Below, in pieces: positions 11,627-23,578 of a stretch of 64,000 nt of DNA. Every line of letters starts with the position of its first letter. The first letter of the stretch is position 1. This DNA comes from Colletes latitarsis (taxonomy: Eukaryota; Arthropoda; Insecta; Hymenoptera; Colletidae): contig NC_135137.1 in the NCBI RefSeq assembly GCF_051014445.1, positions 27,467,501-27,531,500 on the forward strand, written 5' to 3'. The position numbers and the translations under genes are program-made. Below the pieces are notes generated by a model. That model was not told where the DNA came from and ran no database searches. It was given only the letters and a program-made list of their open reading frames with translations.

Positions 11627-13190
11627 TAAATCAAATTCTTGAAGTCTACTAACCCCTTTTTAAATTTTATTTTCATCCATACGTGATTACAGGCAAAGTT
11701 GGGCAAATTTTATTCACGAATAACGAATAAAAATTTTAGATCGATTCTTAAACTAACTGCTATGTTCGTTTTATTTTTTAATTTATTTTTTGAACTGATA
11801 TTCAGACTAATATGTGTGAAATATTTAGTAACGTCAGCGTCATTAGAAATACTATAGAATATCAAGTACATTATTGAACTATCGAATATATTTACTATTT
11901 AACCGTATAAATAGAAAATATTTTGTTAACGAAATTTTATATAATATTTCTATTTTCATGAAGAAAAACTAATGTATTTACAGTTTTTTATTATAAACAG
12001 TTTCCATCTGCAGTTACTATATTTCTACCTGTATAAAAAAAATCTTTTAATGAAAGACGAAATAGCAGGAACATTTGCAATGTTCGAAATTTATTATTAG
12101 TATCGGTATGTAACATATTCAAAATTTCTTCGTGATATTCGAATTCAAATAAAATATTCAAAATTTATTGTAGTCTTCAAGTATCTATAAAACATTTCAA
12201 ATTTATTCAAACCACTCGAGTAGCTATACAATATTCGACATTTATTCATAGAATTTAAATATATACGAATTAAAATGTACAAAACTTATTTGTAATCTTC
12301 GAATGTTTAAAACATACATTTATTTATAGCACTCGAATATTTATAAAATATTTAAGGAACGTTTGCTTCTGATTTCGAGGAAGCTTTGCAAAGATTTTAG
12401 TATCGAAGCTTTCGTATTAACTGGAACGTAATATTCAGCATGGCCGGGATTCCGAAAGCTCCCGTGAGACAGTTTAATCGACGCAATCTCAATTGGTATT
12501 TAACGTGGATTATGGGAGTAGTCACAGTTACGCGTATGGGTCTCTAGTTTCCGCGATTCCATCGATAGATGGAATTCGTGATTACGGTATGGACGAATGG
12601 TTGCACATAAGTCGCCAATATGCACAGTTTCAACGTTATCGTATTTTAATTATCGTAAGATAAAGTCTGCAACAAATTCGAGTCTGCCTATTCTACTTTT
12701 TGACAGAATTTGTTCCTCACAATTACTTCAGTTAAAATTCTCGTTAAATTTCCTACAACTTCTTTATCTTTTTCCAATTTTAGCATCAACATGATTATAA
12801 CATTTAGAGCCCCTTATGGTAATAATACTTGCATGCTTATGAGAGCTTTTCCATATTCATACTTCCAATTACAGCACAAGCATTTTTTAATTCAGACCCA
12901 ATTGCATTGTCTCGAATGAACATTTTCTTTTTCCCGAGAATTTCTACGTTAAAAATACTTTGTCTATTCTGCTTATGTTTTATACAACATTCTCTTATCC
13001 AGTGCAAAATATATTGCAAACTTGAGATATTGATGTATCTATCTATTATAAAACCTGTATTTGCAAGGCTATTTCTTCGTCATTTATTAAGTCTGGATTA
13101 CCATTTATCAAAGCAATAATAATTTTCAATGTTGACTTTATTATCGAGCTGTTATTAGTACAAGGTTTCATTATAGTATCTCGCAAGGTA
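11627..13190. other. AT-rich intron with degenerate short repeats
   Basis: Around 12110-12360 a loose ~60-bp pattern recurs (aatatttataaaatattc and tcgaatat variants). Otherwise no gene or element was recognised. Confidence 0.35.
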
Positions 13191-13195
13191 AATTT

Positions 13196-13444
13196 TGTTG
13201 AAAAATATCAGGTCCCCTTGCATAGGAACTGATTAAATAACTATATATAGACAATATTTAAATATTAAACATAACCACTTTAATTATTCTTTACATATTA
13301 CATAGTTAAATAAATTACAGTATGTAATGCCAACCATGCGGCTCGAACAAAAGACACGGGAATCCCGTACGATCTTCAAACTTATTATAGATGGCGCCTG
13401 TTTGGCCGCGTGCTTATTGCCGCGAAATTATGAACCGTTCAACA
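13196..13444 (-). mobile_element. Solo LTR, TGTTGA..TCAACA family, empty copy
   Basis: A 249-bp unit starting TGTTGAAAAATATCAG and ending GTTCAACA, with perfect 5-bp direct flanks AATTT (13191-13195, 13445-13449). It shows the uninterrupted TATATATA (13242-13249) at which the other three copies carry insertions. Strand follows the copies that start TGTTGAGCC. Confidence 0.88.
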
Positions 13445-13804
13445 AATTTCTCTCCAAAAGCACTAAAAAAAATTGATTTAAAAGAATAATGTAGTGTATC
13501 ATAAAGGAAAACGTATAAAGTAAATATATTTATCCAAAAGTATATAACAGAAAACTGATAAAAATCAACGATAGGTAGACTATGTATTTATATAATAAAG
13601 TATAGAAAACTACATTATTTGGAGATGATGATATTATGTTAAAACATTTTCTATTAAGATAAATGCCAAAGAAAGTATATTTAATAAAGAATAACAATAT
13701 TCTCACATATGGTTTTTCGAATATTTTTCAACCGTTCCAAATTATATATTTTTATTTAACCTTTTCATATGCACATTTATTTTTCATTTCAGAAACGAAA
13801 ACTT

Positions 13805-14047
13805 AACAATATTTGGAATTAAGTTAAATTTGTTTTAGAGTAATTTGTGACAATTCCTTTTGCAAAAGAATTTAATTTAATTTCAAATATTGTTCAGTTT
13901 ATTCAGTTATGTATTTGTTTCTAATTTGGAAAATAAATATGCGTGAGGAATTAGGCAAAAGGAATTGTCACAAATTACTGTGAGGCAAATTTAACTTAAT
14001 TCCAAATATCGTTCAGTTTATTCAGTTATGTATTCGTTTCTAATTTT
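13805..14047. repeat. Palindromic repeat with an internal direct duplication
   Basis: The arm at 13805-13866 (including TTTGTGACAATTCCTTTTGC) is the complement of 13953-14012. A ~60-bp segment (caaatattgttcagtttattc) also occurs twice in direct order at 13880 and 14000. It is probably a small foldback element. Confidence 0.6.
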
Positions 14048-14814
14048 GATCCGCCAGAATATAAAACAGAATAGTTGTTGGAATATTGATTGAAAATTTT
14101 TTGATGTTTTGTTTTTGTCGACGTGCATTATGGTAGCGTGTAGTTTAACGATGCGCAGAGTCCGAAGAGAAGAAGGTTAATGGAGCATTTACTCGATTAG
14201 TCAATTAGCCGGTGCATAAGGATGTTATGAGCTACAATGGACTTCGCTTAATTAATTTTTAGTTGAAATGGAAAAATAGCGACGTTTAACGAATTAAACT
14301 TGCCGGATGTGCAATAAAATTAAACTCGACGAGACTCGATATTACTTTCATTCCATTCGATATTATTTTAATTATAACATTCGTAATTCGATAACATTGG
14401 ATGTGGTTGTAGCAGAGTCATTAAAATTATGAATGTAGCGTACATTAAAGAGAAATAAGTAAATTAATATGGACAATACAGAGTCTATAAATTATGTAGG
14501 GGAAATATAAAACAATAAATTTTCTTTGTTTACCTACGTCGAAATATAAAATGTAAAATACATATAGAGTGGTCAAAATGTGATAAAATGGTGCAATGAT
14601 GAAGGCGAAATTCAGACATACTATACTGTGTAATTGTGTGTATAAATAAGTTTGGAAAGGAAAAATATGGATAACATTTTCTTTTGTTTTTGCTACTAAT
14701 GCTACACACTAGAACCACTCGTCACGTGTTCTTTATACGCAAATCTTTAACGAGCATATAATTTTCTAAATTTATTGTGAAACGTAGTTAAACGTTTTAC
14801 CTTTCTTCTTTATA

Positions 14815-14850
14815 TTGGGTTGTTCGAAAAGTTCATAGTGAAATCCAGGT
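14815..14850. mobile_element. Mariner end fragment
   Basis: TTGGGTTGTTCGAAAAGTTC resembles a mariner terminal repeat. No partner end or transposase was found next to it. Confidence 0.4.
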
Positions 14851-15199
14851 AAAATTGATACTCGATATATTTGTAGAAAATAAATACTTTATTTTATCAT
14901 GTATGCACCATTTATATCGATTACTTTTGCCATTTGTCAGGAGGCTTCATAATTTTTACAATAAATTTTTTTTATTTGTTTCTGCAATAAATTGTTCTAA
15001 CAATAAATGGTGTTTGCAATTCTCTACATTGTTCAACTTCTTTCCATTAAAATAATTTTGCAAGGATTGAAAGAAAGAGTAATTATATGCAATATTATAC
15101 AAATTTATTAATTTTTATATAATAAATTCATTAATTCATATAATTTTCATAAGATACTATAAATCCAAATGTAAGCCGGATATTAATAACAATAATACG

Positions 15200-15710
15200 A
15201 GGAAACATTTAGTTTTTACTAAAAAATATATAAATATACCAATATCGTTCCAGAGAAAAATAATATGGAGGGATGAAAACAATTTTAAACTACAGCAATT
15301 AAAAAAGAAGTTATATCAACTGTCAAATTTGGTGGAGGATTGTTAATGTTATGGGGGTGTTTTTCGTGGAATGGAGTTGGCAATTTGATATAGATTGTCG
15401 GAATAATGAATGAAATTTCGAAGAGCAGTTACGAAAATGGGACTCGAAGAAGAATTTATTTTGCAATATAACAACGAACCGAGCCACACTGCTAAATGAG
15501 AAACGAAAAAATTTTTGATGATTTCAATATCAAGTTATTGCAATGGCTGGCACAAAGTCCGGATTTTAATCTAATCGAAAACTGATGGAGCGTACTGAAT
15601 TCAAACGAAAATATTGACAAAAATTATATTGAAAATCTGATAAATTCCACGATGTTTAAAACCAATTATTGCAGCAAAGGGTGGTCATACTACATATTGA
15701 TTTTATATTT
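15200..15710 (+). pseudogene. Tc1-type transposase remnant (C-terminal part)
   Basis: Frames on the plus strand give a Tc1 series in order: IIWRDENNFKL near 15260, VKFGGGLLMLWGCFSWNGVG near 15325, a block corresponding to the family's QQDNDPKHT near 15470, WLAQSPDFNLIEN near 15550 and KGGHTTY near 15680. The second catalytic Asp position reads Asn (LQYNNEPSHTAK) and several stops and shifts separate the blocks. The SPD..IEN motif identifies the DD34E Tc1 group rather than mariner. The N-terminal DNA-binding half is absent or unrecognisable, and no inverted ends were found. It is dead and relatively old. Confidence 0.8.
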
Positions 15711-15758
15711 TTGTATATTTTATTATCTGTCTACTTATTTTTGTCCCTCGACAATTAA

Positions 15759-15992
15759 CCCCTTGCCATACAATGACGAGTCCGATTCTTCATAAGTTTT
15801 TGATGTCAAGTTTCACAATCATGAGGCTACTCGTCATCACTTATATATTAAAATTAACACATTTTTATATTCACGAGGTATTTGTGAAACAAATCTATTC
15901 TTTTTCGCGACCATTCTATACAAATAAATTTAAACAAAATTAAATAGTATACGTTTGAAAAATTATTTAGAATTAAATCGTTTGTCAAGGGG
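15759..15992. mobile_element. Small piggyBac-like TTAA element
   Basis: TTAA (15755-15758) CCCCTTGCCATACAATG and ...GTTTGTCAAGGGG TTAA (15993-15996) form inverted ends around 234 bp. Inside are opposed GACGAGTCC / ACTCGTC motifs. Non-coding. Confidence 0.72.
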
Positions 15993-16084
15993 TTAACCAA
16001 CAGTTTCGTTATACCTTATTTCAACACAAATGTAAATATTAACTTCAATTATACGTTAAATAATCTATGTACCATAAAGATATA

Positions 16085-17551
16085 CAGGGTGTTCGGCCAC
16101 CTGTGGGAAAAACTTTAATGAGAGATTCTAGAGGTCATAATAGGACGAAAATCAACAATACTAATTTGTTGATGAAGGCTTCGTTAAAAAGTTATTAACG
16201 TTTAAAGTTCCGCCCGTACTGAATTTTTTTCTAGAAAGTGAGTAGGATTTCGGGGGTAGGTCTATTCACCAAAAATTATTGTAATTGACATCCGCAACCG
16301 AAAATAATTTTTCCAGAACGAGTTGAAATTTTTTAATATTGTCGTAAAATTTCACACCTTCTCAAATTTTTTTCTCGAAAGTGGGTAGAATTTCGGGGGT
16401 ATGTTCAATGACCAAAAATACTTGTAACTGACCCTCTCAACTGAAAATAATTTTTTCAGGACGATTTGAAACACGTGGAAATTTAGGGGAATCATTCATT
16501 CATGATCAGATATCATATTTTCGGTAACGAATTTTTTTCTCGAAACTGGGCAGGATTTCGGGGGTATGTGTATTGAATAAAAATAATTGTAATTAACCCC
16601 AGGAACTAAAAATAATTTTTCCAGAACGATTTCAAATATTTTTTTTCGTCGAAGAATTTAGACACCTACCCCCTGTCGATTTTTCTTAAAAATTAGTTTT
16701 TCGTTTTTAATAAATTTGTTTGGCGCTTTACAGAAAAGTTGTCTAATACTTTTTTGTAGGTACCCATGGGCTCTGCTTCAGGCAAAAGTTTCATTGAAAT
16801 ATAATCACTATTGTAGGAGTTATGGCTATTTGAAAATTGGACCATTTTTATGGGGTTTTTCGTATTTTACAGGGTCAAGGAACAACTTTTCCAATATTTT
16901 TAAAATTTCTGCATATTCTTCGCTAAAATACACGTTGACTGCTTTTTGAAACATTAAAATCGTCCAATCCGTTCAGGAGTTATGACATTTTAAAGATTCG
17001 CATGAAATTTCAAGGAAGAACATTTCTGGCCTCACATTAGATTTTCGGTAAAGAATTTTTTTTTTCAAAAGTGCGTAGAATTTCGGGGGAAGGCCAATCA
17101 CCAAAAATGCTTGTAATTGTCCCCTGTAACTAAATATAATTTCTGTAGTATGATTTGAAATTTTTTAATTTCGTCTAAAAATTTCAGTACCTACTCGAAT
17201 TTTTTTCTCGAAAGTGGGTAGGATTTCAGGGGTATGTCTATTCACCAAAAATGCTTGTAATTGACCCCTGTAACTAAATATAATTTTTGTAGTATGATTT
17301 GAAATTTTTTAATTTCGTCTAAAAATTTCAGTACCTACTCGAATTTTTTTCTCGAAAGTGGGTAGGATTTCAGGGGTATGTGTATTCATAAAAAATGATT
17401 GTAATTGAGCCCTGCAACCGAAAATAATTTTTTCAGAATGATTTGAAATTTTCTATTTTAATTTTTTAATAACTTTTTAATAAAGTCTCAGTCAAGAAAT
17501 TGATATTCTTGATTTTCGTCCTATTTTCGCCTCTAGTGGTCGAACACCCTG
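16085..17551 (-). mobile_element. Family X element, long copy
   Basis: Starts CAGGGTGTTCGGCCACCTG, ends GGTCGAACACCCTG, TA on both sides. At 1467 bp it is longer than most because the ~140-bp unit is repeated several times, including two adjacent versions at 17080-17360. The right end has lost about 30 bp compared with other copies. Confidence 0.84.
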
Positions 17552-17553
17552 TA

Positions 17554-19454
17554 TAAGACTCACGTAGATAATAATTATACTACTTTGGTTACATTTAATT
17601 TATACTTATTTCCTTTATCTGTCCACGTAATTCTGTCCACAACTGTACGTGGTACGTTCAATTGTTCGATAAAAAACCAAAAGGACTAAAGGAATTATTT
17701 CGAGGAATTTTCGGAACGCGGATGACCCGACGGCCAGTCATTCTAATAATAAATTCCTCCGATAACTTTTGCCTTGTTGCGCAAGCGGATCGACCGAGCC
17801 AACTTGTTTGTTTATAGTCCAAGCAAAATTATACGAATGAATCGATGATTCGTGAGAAGTCAAGAAACTCGTTACCTTCGGTCGGTATGGTGTCTATCAG
17901 TCGTTCTTGTTTCGAGGAAGCAACGATTTTTTAAGGTGAAACGGTGGTTTAATCGCGCGTAGAAAAAAGTTCAACCCTTCGTCGTAAGAGAGCTGGGGGC
18001 TCGATCATTAGGGCGAAAAAACATTAGGTTCACGCGTACCCCGAACTGCGAGAGGCGAGTAAATCGCGATGCATTCTACAAAGGACTGCAGTTATATTTA
18101 GTTTTGGCGCGGTCGTGCACTCTCGTACATTTTCGGTCTTTTTGGAAAAGCTTCCGCCACACAGCGTTCAAAATATACTCGCGACAGGGGGGGGGGGGGG
18201 GGCGAAGTCTTCGCCTACTTTGCAGTCTGCAGGACGCGACGCGTTCGGATGTAACTTTTTCTTTTGGGGGTCCTTTTCGCCTTGTTGGTCACCAAAATGT
18301 TGTTGCGTCGGAGTCAATTAGTCAAACGTGACCGAAACTCGTTCTTCGCGAGAGAAACTTTACTTTTCTTACTTTGCTTTGCATTTTTCTATTCTTAAAC
18401 GCGCGTTGAGAAAAAGGGGGAACGTCAATTTTAATAAATTCCGAGTTTAACATATTCTTGCATGCAAATTTTGTGGTTTAATATGCCAATCAATATAGAT
18501 GAGACGAGCAAAGGCGTAACTTCGCGCTTGAGAAAACTTTTTTATATTTTTTTTTATTATTATTATTAGTCTGTTGGTTAAGTCAATTAATTGTCAGCTA
18601 ATGAAAATCTGTTCCGTGAGAAATATTTGTAAAAAAATTATGTATAATCGAAAATAGTGGCGCCACCTATGATTCGGCGATATTTCCATTTGAACCATTT
18701 TATTGCTCGGGAGAAACCATACATTTATTATATTTAACAATTTCTTTTTGTTTCGTTAGTTTCAAAATACCTGTCTAATATTTTTCAATCGATTTATTTA
18801 TCAACATAACCTAAAAACTTATAGTACTAGACATCGATTAAAAAAAAGTTCAATAAAATTCATTAACATTTTGTGTATATGATTCAACACCTTTTGCCAT
18901 AAATTAGAAGCATCTTCATCTGCTCTTCGAATTAAAATTTCAAAAACTGACACTGAATGACCACGAACGCGTAACAATGTTATTTCATAACAATTACTAC
19001 TTGCTGTTTATTTACATTTCAAGTACCGAGCATATTTACAAATATGTTCCGTAAAGAAAGTATTAGTATTATGAACAAAATCAAAACTAAGAGGATTGTC
19101 GTAAAAAGGAGATTTTACAACAATAGTAAGTAGACGATAGGAAGAAGATATAAAAATAGTAGTTTTAGTTGCTTTCTAGAATATTTTAAGCTTTTGGGAA
19201 TCGTTTGAATCTAAAACATTTTGTACATTAAATCCATCTCTATGTTCTTATTCGTGTAAAAGGATCTTCGAGGAAATTCAACTTAGGAGTGTGAGAGTAA
19301 ATAGTTCAAACTATAAAATGATCCCAGGACACAACAGTTCGAAGATTGAACTATTTTTGAACTTTTTGAAGATTGAACTTTTTCTGTTGACTAATTTTGA
19401 TCGTTTTACCTGGATATTTGTCTTCGATTGCTCCAATTGGGAACGATACTTATC
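17554..19454. other. Intron with a CpG-rich patch and a G16 run
   Basis: 17640-18400 is richer in CG dinucleotides than most of the intron and includes a run of 16 G at 18187-18202. No gene was recognised. GTGGCGCCACCTAT at 18659 matches a stretch in the TGTTGA-type LTR, perhaps a small LTR relic. The rest is AT-rich. Confidence 0.4.
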
Positions 19455-19459
19455 AGAAT

Positions 19460-19678
19460 TGTGGCGCGTATGTGGCCGCACGATGGCGCTTTACGTGGAG
19501 TACTGGTCGACCGTAGGGGAACCCCCTAAGTGAAGCTCGCCACGCGGTCGCGGGGAATTCTCTATTCGAAACAGTGTTATAAAACATCTCTCCATCGCTA
19601 CCTTTGTAATTTCGCCGTATGGTGTCTTAGACCTGAATAAATTACATTTTATATTCTATCAGACCACAAGAATTAATG
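19460..19678 (+). mobile_element. Solo LTR, TGTGG..CCACA family, best copy
   Basis: Starts TGTGGCGCGTATGTGG and ends AGACCACA, with perfect 5-bp flanks AGAAT (19455-19459, 19679-19683). A CTGAATAAATTACATT stretch near the 3' end is a plausible polyadenylation signal and fixes the sense orientation. Confidence 0.87.
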
Positions 19679-19683
19679 GCTTG

Positions 19684-21543
19684 ATTAGATCGAAGAAGTT
19701 TATAATACAGTATTTTGTGTAAGCCTGCCTTGAAAGTGGTACTAACCAGATCCGATTCAATGTTTTTCTTTCTTTCACGTTATTCTAAACAATCCATTTC
19801 TCTTCGCCCACGAGATAATTCAATAATTCAGTTTGAAGATGGCTCGTTATTACAGTGTTTCAGAAGAGAATTTCAAGCTGAAATTCGATCGACTAAATTC
19901 CTTTCGCTCAAATTACACGGATTCCAAACATTGCATTTAGTAACCGTACCAAGTTGATGTAAAATGATTTTCGTCGCTGGATTTCGATATTTTTAATTTC
20001 TCAGCCATCTCCAGTATCGTATAACATGAATTATTTTTAATTAAAGTGGGTTCTCAGTTGTTATCAATCTCGATAGGGCTATCGAAGGAATTATCATCGA
20101 TCAGATTAACATCACCATTACGAAACTTTTTAAATCATCTTTATCGTGTTTTTTCCTTTACAATTAAAAAAAAAAAAATAATTAACGAGTACCCTGTAGC
20201 TAACTCAGCCATGTAAATTTCTTTCATTAAAATTTTTTGTAACTTCAACTATTTATGAGATATTTGCTGGGACATTTATGGACAGACACCCTGTACATTT
20301 TGTAAAAACAGTGATTTTCACTGAAAAACAAAATGTTGTCTACTGCAGAAATTCAACATTATTTATGCACCACTAAGAATTTAAATAATAATATCTGTAA
20401 AAAAACCATATTAACTATCGTTTTATACTTTGGTATTGCATGTTCGAAATGTTCCAAAATAACTGAATATATTTGGATTTTAGTGAATCGAATGAAACCA
20501 ACTTTCGACGCTAACTGATAATTTCATTTTCAAACAGTTTCGGGCACGTTGTAAATATACATTTTAAAACATATTGACAAAGATCTATTAGTTTCGTGAA
20601 TATACATATTCACATATCATGCATGTGCAAATATATATTGTACATTGTAAGATGATTGACTTTAAAATATTATGTATACATATGATATCGTGAGGTCCAA
20701 AAGGATAAAGGAATGCAAATTCTTAAAATTATTCAGACAAATATAATTTTATCAAACTTCCTTGCATATAGCTTTTGCTCTATTATATGTATAAATAATT
20801 GGAATGCAGATGTGCAATTAATTTGACATTAGAATAATTACGCTAATAGAAAATTTAAATTACGACGACAGAAAACAGTTTGAAAGAAGTCCTGCACATA
20901 GTAAATTTAAATCATTATAACAGACAGTATAATCAGGCAATAATTAAAACATGTAATTTAACTATCCACTTTTGTATATGTATAACGACACTATGTTACA
21001 AATATGGTCAAATAAAATAACATAATACAGTAGCTAATTTATTTAAAGCAATAAAAAAACGCATACAACGATAACAATAACAGAAATAATGTGTATTTAT
21101 TTTGTCAAACTTATAAAAATTAAAAACTCATAGTTGTGTGAATAGAAAGTACAAAGGCAAGGAACAGTTACAATAGTGTCGGCTTATATGGCACCAAATT
21201 TGTTCGCTTATATGTCATCGAGTTGTCCCCAACATGTATGACATAGCACAGTTCTGACACAATATCATATAAGCAGACACTATTGTATATATTGTTAATA
21301 ACCTAACTTTGATTAAACACTGCTTTGAGGTTGGTATGTACCTGGTTGCACTAATATTATCAAAAACGAAGAATTTTATTTTTAAAATATTGTAAATGCA
21401 AAGACGTTTTCAAAGTAAATCGAAACTATTACTAATGATTTAAATTTAACAAGATGGTATATTATTAACTCTAACATGTAGTAAATCCTGCATATATTGT
21501 ATAATATTTATGTATCCGAATGTTATCTAATTTTGAGTCGATA
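19684..21543. other. AT-rich intron, nothing recognised
   Basis: No gene. ACACCCTGTA at 20286-20295 is the type of end shared by CAGGGTG elements, but no partner end was found. Confidence 0.4.
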
Positions 21544-21709
21544 ATGTTTGTTGAGCCGTTCATAATTTCGCGGCAATACGCACGCGGCCAAAGTGGCGCC
21601 ACCTATAATAAGTTTGAAGATCGGTCGGGGATTCCCGTGGCTTCTGAACGAGTCGAGTCGAGTCGTTTGTTCGATTGGTTGTGTTTAACATTTTAACATT
21701 GTCTATATA

Positions 21710-23523
21710 CAGGGTGGGGCAGTAACTATTAGCACCTCAGATATCTTGGAAACTATAAGTTTCACAGAAATGTTTGCTAAAGTAAATTGCACAGTACGAA
21801 AGGCGCTATTGGGTGGTGATAATAGTTTTTTTGCAGGTGGAGGTACTTCGGACATTTCAAGGTCACATCCATTTTTTTAAATGGATCGGTATGTTTTTGC
21901 TTCCGTATCACGATAGAGGTCAAACGAGTTCAACGACCTATTACACAAGGTCATTGAAGGTCATAGAGAAAGGCGATAATACTTACGGTTTTGGTAGTAA
22001 ATGAAACATACGTATTGTCAACAGTAGAGGAATGCGTAATGCTTACCGTTTACTTCACTGAGAATAAACACTGCTTGAAGGACACTTTAATAGTTTGCAG
22101 AGTAAGATAAACATCATAAGATTAGTATCGATAAATCGGTCAATCCAGCACGATGTATCCGTTTGAAGAACAGGTTGATATGCTTCTTATTTATGGCGAA
22201 TGCCAACAAAATTCTGTAAGGGCGAAAAACTTGTATGCTGAACGATATCCACATCGGTCTCAGCCTTCGCGTCAAACATTTAAAAATGTGTATGATAAAC
22301 TTAGGCAAACCGGTAGTTTAAGTGTTCGTAAAAGTGAACGCCAGAAACGAGTAATTAACGAAGAAATGAAAATCGGCGTGCTCGCTAGTGTGTCTAGAAA
22401 TTCTCATATTAGTTCGCGACAAATTGAACGCGAATCTGGCATTAGTAGGAGGAGCGTACTTCGCATTTTGCACCGTCACAAATTTCATCCGTATCACGTT
22501 AGTCTTTACCAAGAATTGCATGGGAACGACTTCATGAATCGCGTTGGGTTTTGTCGATGGGCTATACGTCAGATTCAAAACAATGAGCTTTTTTTAATAC
22601 CGTCTTATTTACTGATGAAGCAACATTCACAAATCACGGGAATGTTAATTTGCATAACATGCATTTATGGGCAGCGGAAAATCCACATTGGCTGCGACAG
22701 GTTGAACATCAAAAACTATGGTCTGTGAATGTATGGTGCGGTATCATAGGTGATAAAATTATTGGACCTTATTTTATCAATGGAAATTTGAATGGCAACG
22801 TCTATGCTAATTTTATTAAGGATACATTGGGTCTTTTGCTAGAAGAGTTACCTTTATTTACACGACAAACCATGTGGTATCAACATGATGGATGCCCAGC
22901 ACATTATTCATCGATTGTGCGAAGGGAACTCGATGAAAAATTTCGAAATCGTTGGATTGGACGCGGCGGTCCAATATCGTGGCCAGCTCGTTCACCAGAC
23001 ATAACACCTTTAGATTTCTTTCTGTGGGGAACACTGAAAGAGAAAGTGTACAAAGAAGTACCAACTACATCTCACGATATGCAACAGCGAATTATTGCAG
23101 CCTGTGCATCAATAAGTTCTGACGCTGTAAGACTTGCAAGTCAATCAATCGTAAAAAGAATCCAACGGTGCATTGACAGTGATGGTCATCATTTCGAACA
23201 CCTACTATAAACATGTTTCATTTACTACCAAAATCGTAAGTATTATCGCCTTTCTCTACTTTCTATGACCTTCAATGACCTTGTGTAATAGGTCGTTGAA
23301 CTCGTTTTAAGATCCTCTATCGTGATACGGAAGCAAAAACATACCGATCCATTTAAAAAAATGGATGTGACCTTCAAATGTCCGAAGTACCTCCACCTGC
23401 AAAAAAACTATTATCGCCACCCAATAGCGCCCTTCGTACTGTGCAATTTACTTTAGCAAACATTTCTGTGAAACTTATAGTTTCCAAGATATCTGAGGTG
23501 CTAATAGTTACTGCCCCACCCTG
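21710..23523 (+). mobile_element. DD41D Tc1/mariner-type transposon, near complete
   Basis: Begins CAGGGTGGGGCAGTAACTAT and ends with the complement CTGCCCCACCCTG, flanked by TA. Its inverted ends are unusually long, about 300 bp (21710-22008 and 23214-23523), and still almost identical, which suggests recent insertion. Confidence 0.92.
22153..23210 (+). pseudogene. DD41D transposase with one frameshift
   Basis: Two overlapping frames give one transposase of about 350 residues. The N-terminus (MYPFEEQVDMLLIYGECQQN onward, through QPSRQTFKNVYDKLRQTGSL) matches the helix-turn-helix region I know as DUF4817, followed by a second DNA-binding stretch (SRQIERESGISRRSVLRIL). The catalytic part has FTDEATF (only in the shifted frame, near 22609), QHDGCPAH and SPDITPLDFFLWG. 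Between the Asp of QHDG and the Asp of PLDF are 41 residues, so the triad is DD41D, the spacing of the rosa group. The frame breaks at a run of seven T (22589-22595); one base is missing relative to an open frame, either a deletion, a read error or, less likely, a slippage site. The C-terminus ends at a normal stop. Apart from this break the domain looks intact. Confidence 0.9.
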
Positions 23524-23578
23524 TATATTTATTTAATCAGTTCCTATGAAAGGGGACTTGATATTTGTCAACAATGTT

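Larger units (their letters stand above)
21549..23573 (+). mobile_element. Solo LTR, TGTTGA..TCAACA family, split by a DD41D transposon
   Basis: Left part 21549-21709, right part 23524-23573. Perfect 5-bp flanks ATGTT (21544-21548, 23574-23578). The left part lacks about 60 bp present in the copy at 13196-13444. Confidence 0.87.

Noticed and set aside
22114..22308. Minus-strand frames inside the DD41D element
   Set aside because: They are shadows of the transposase on the plus strand.
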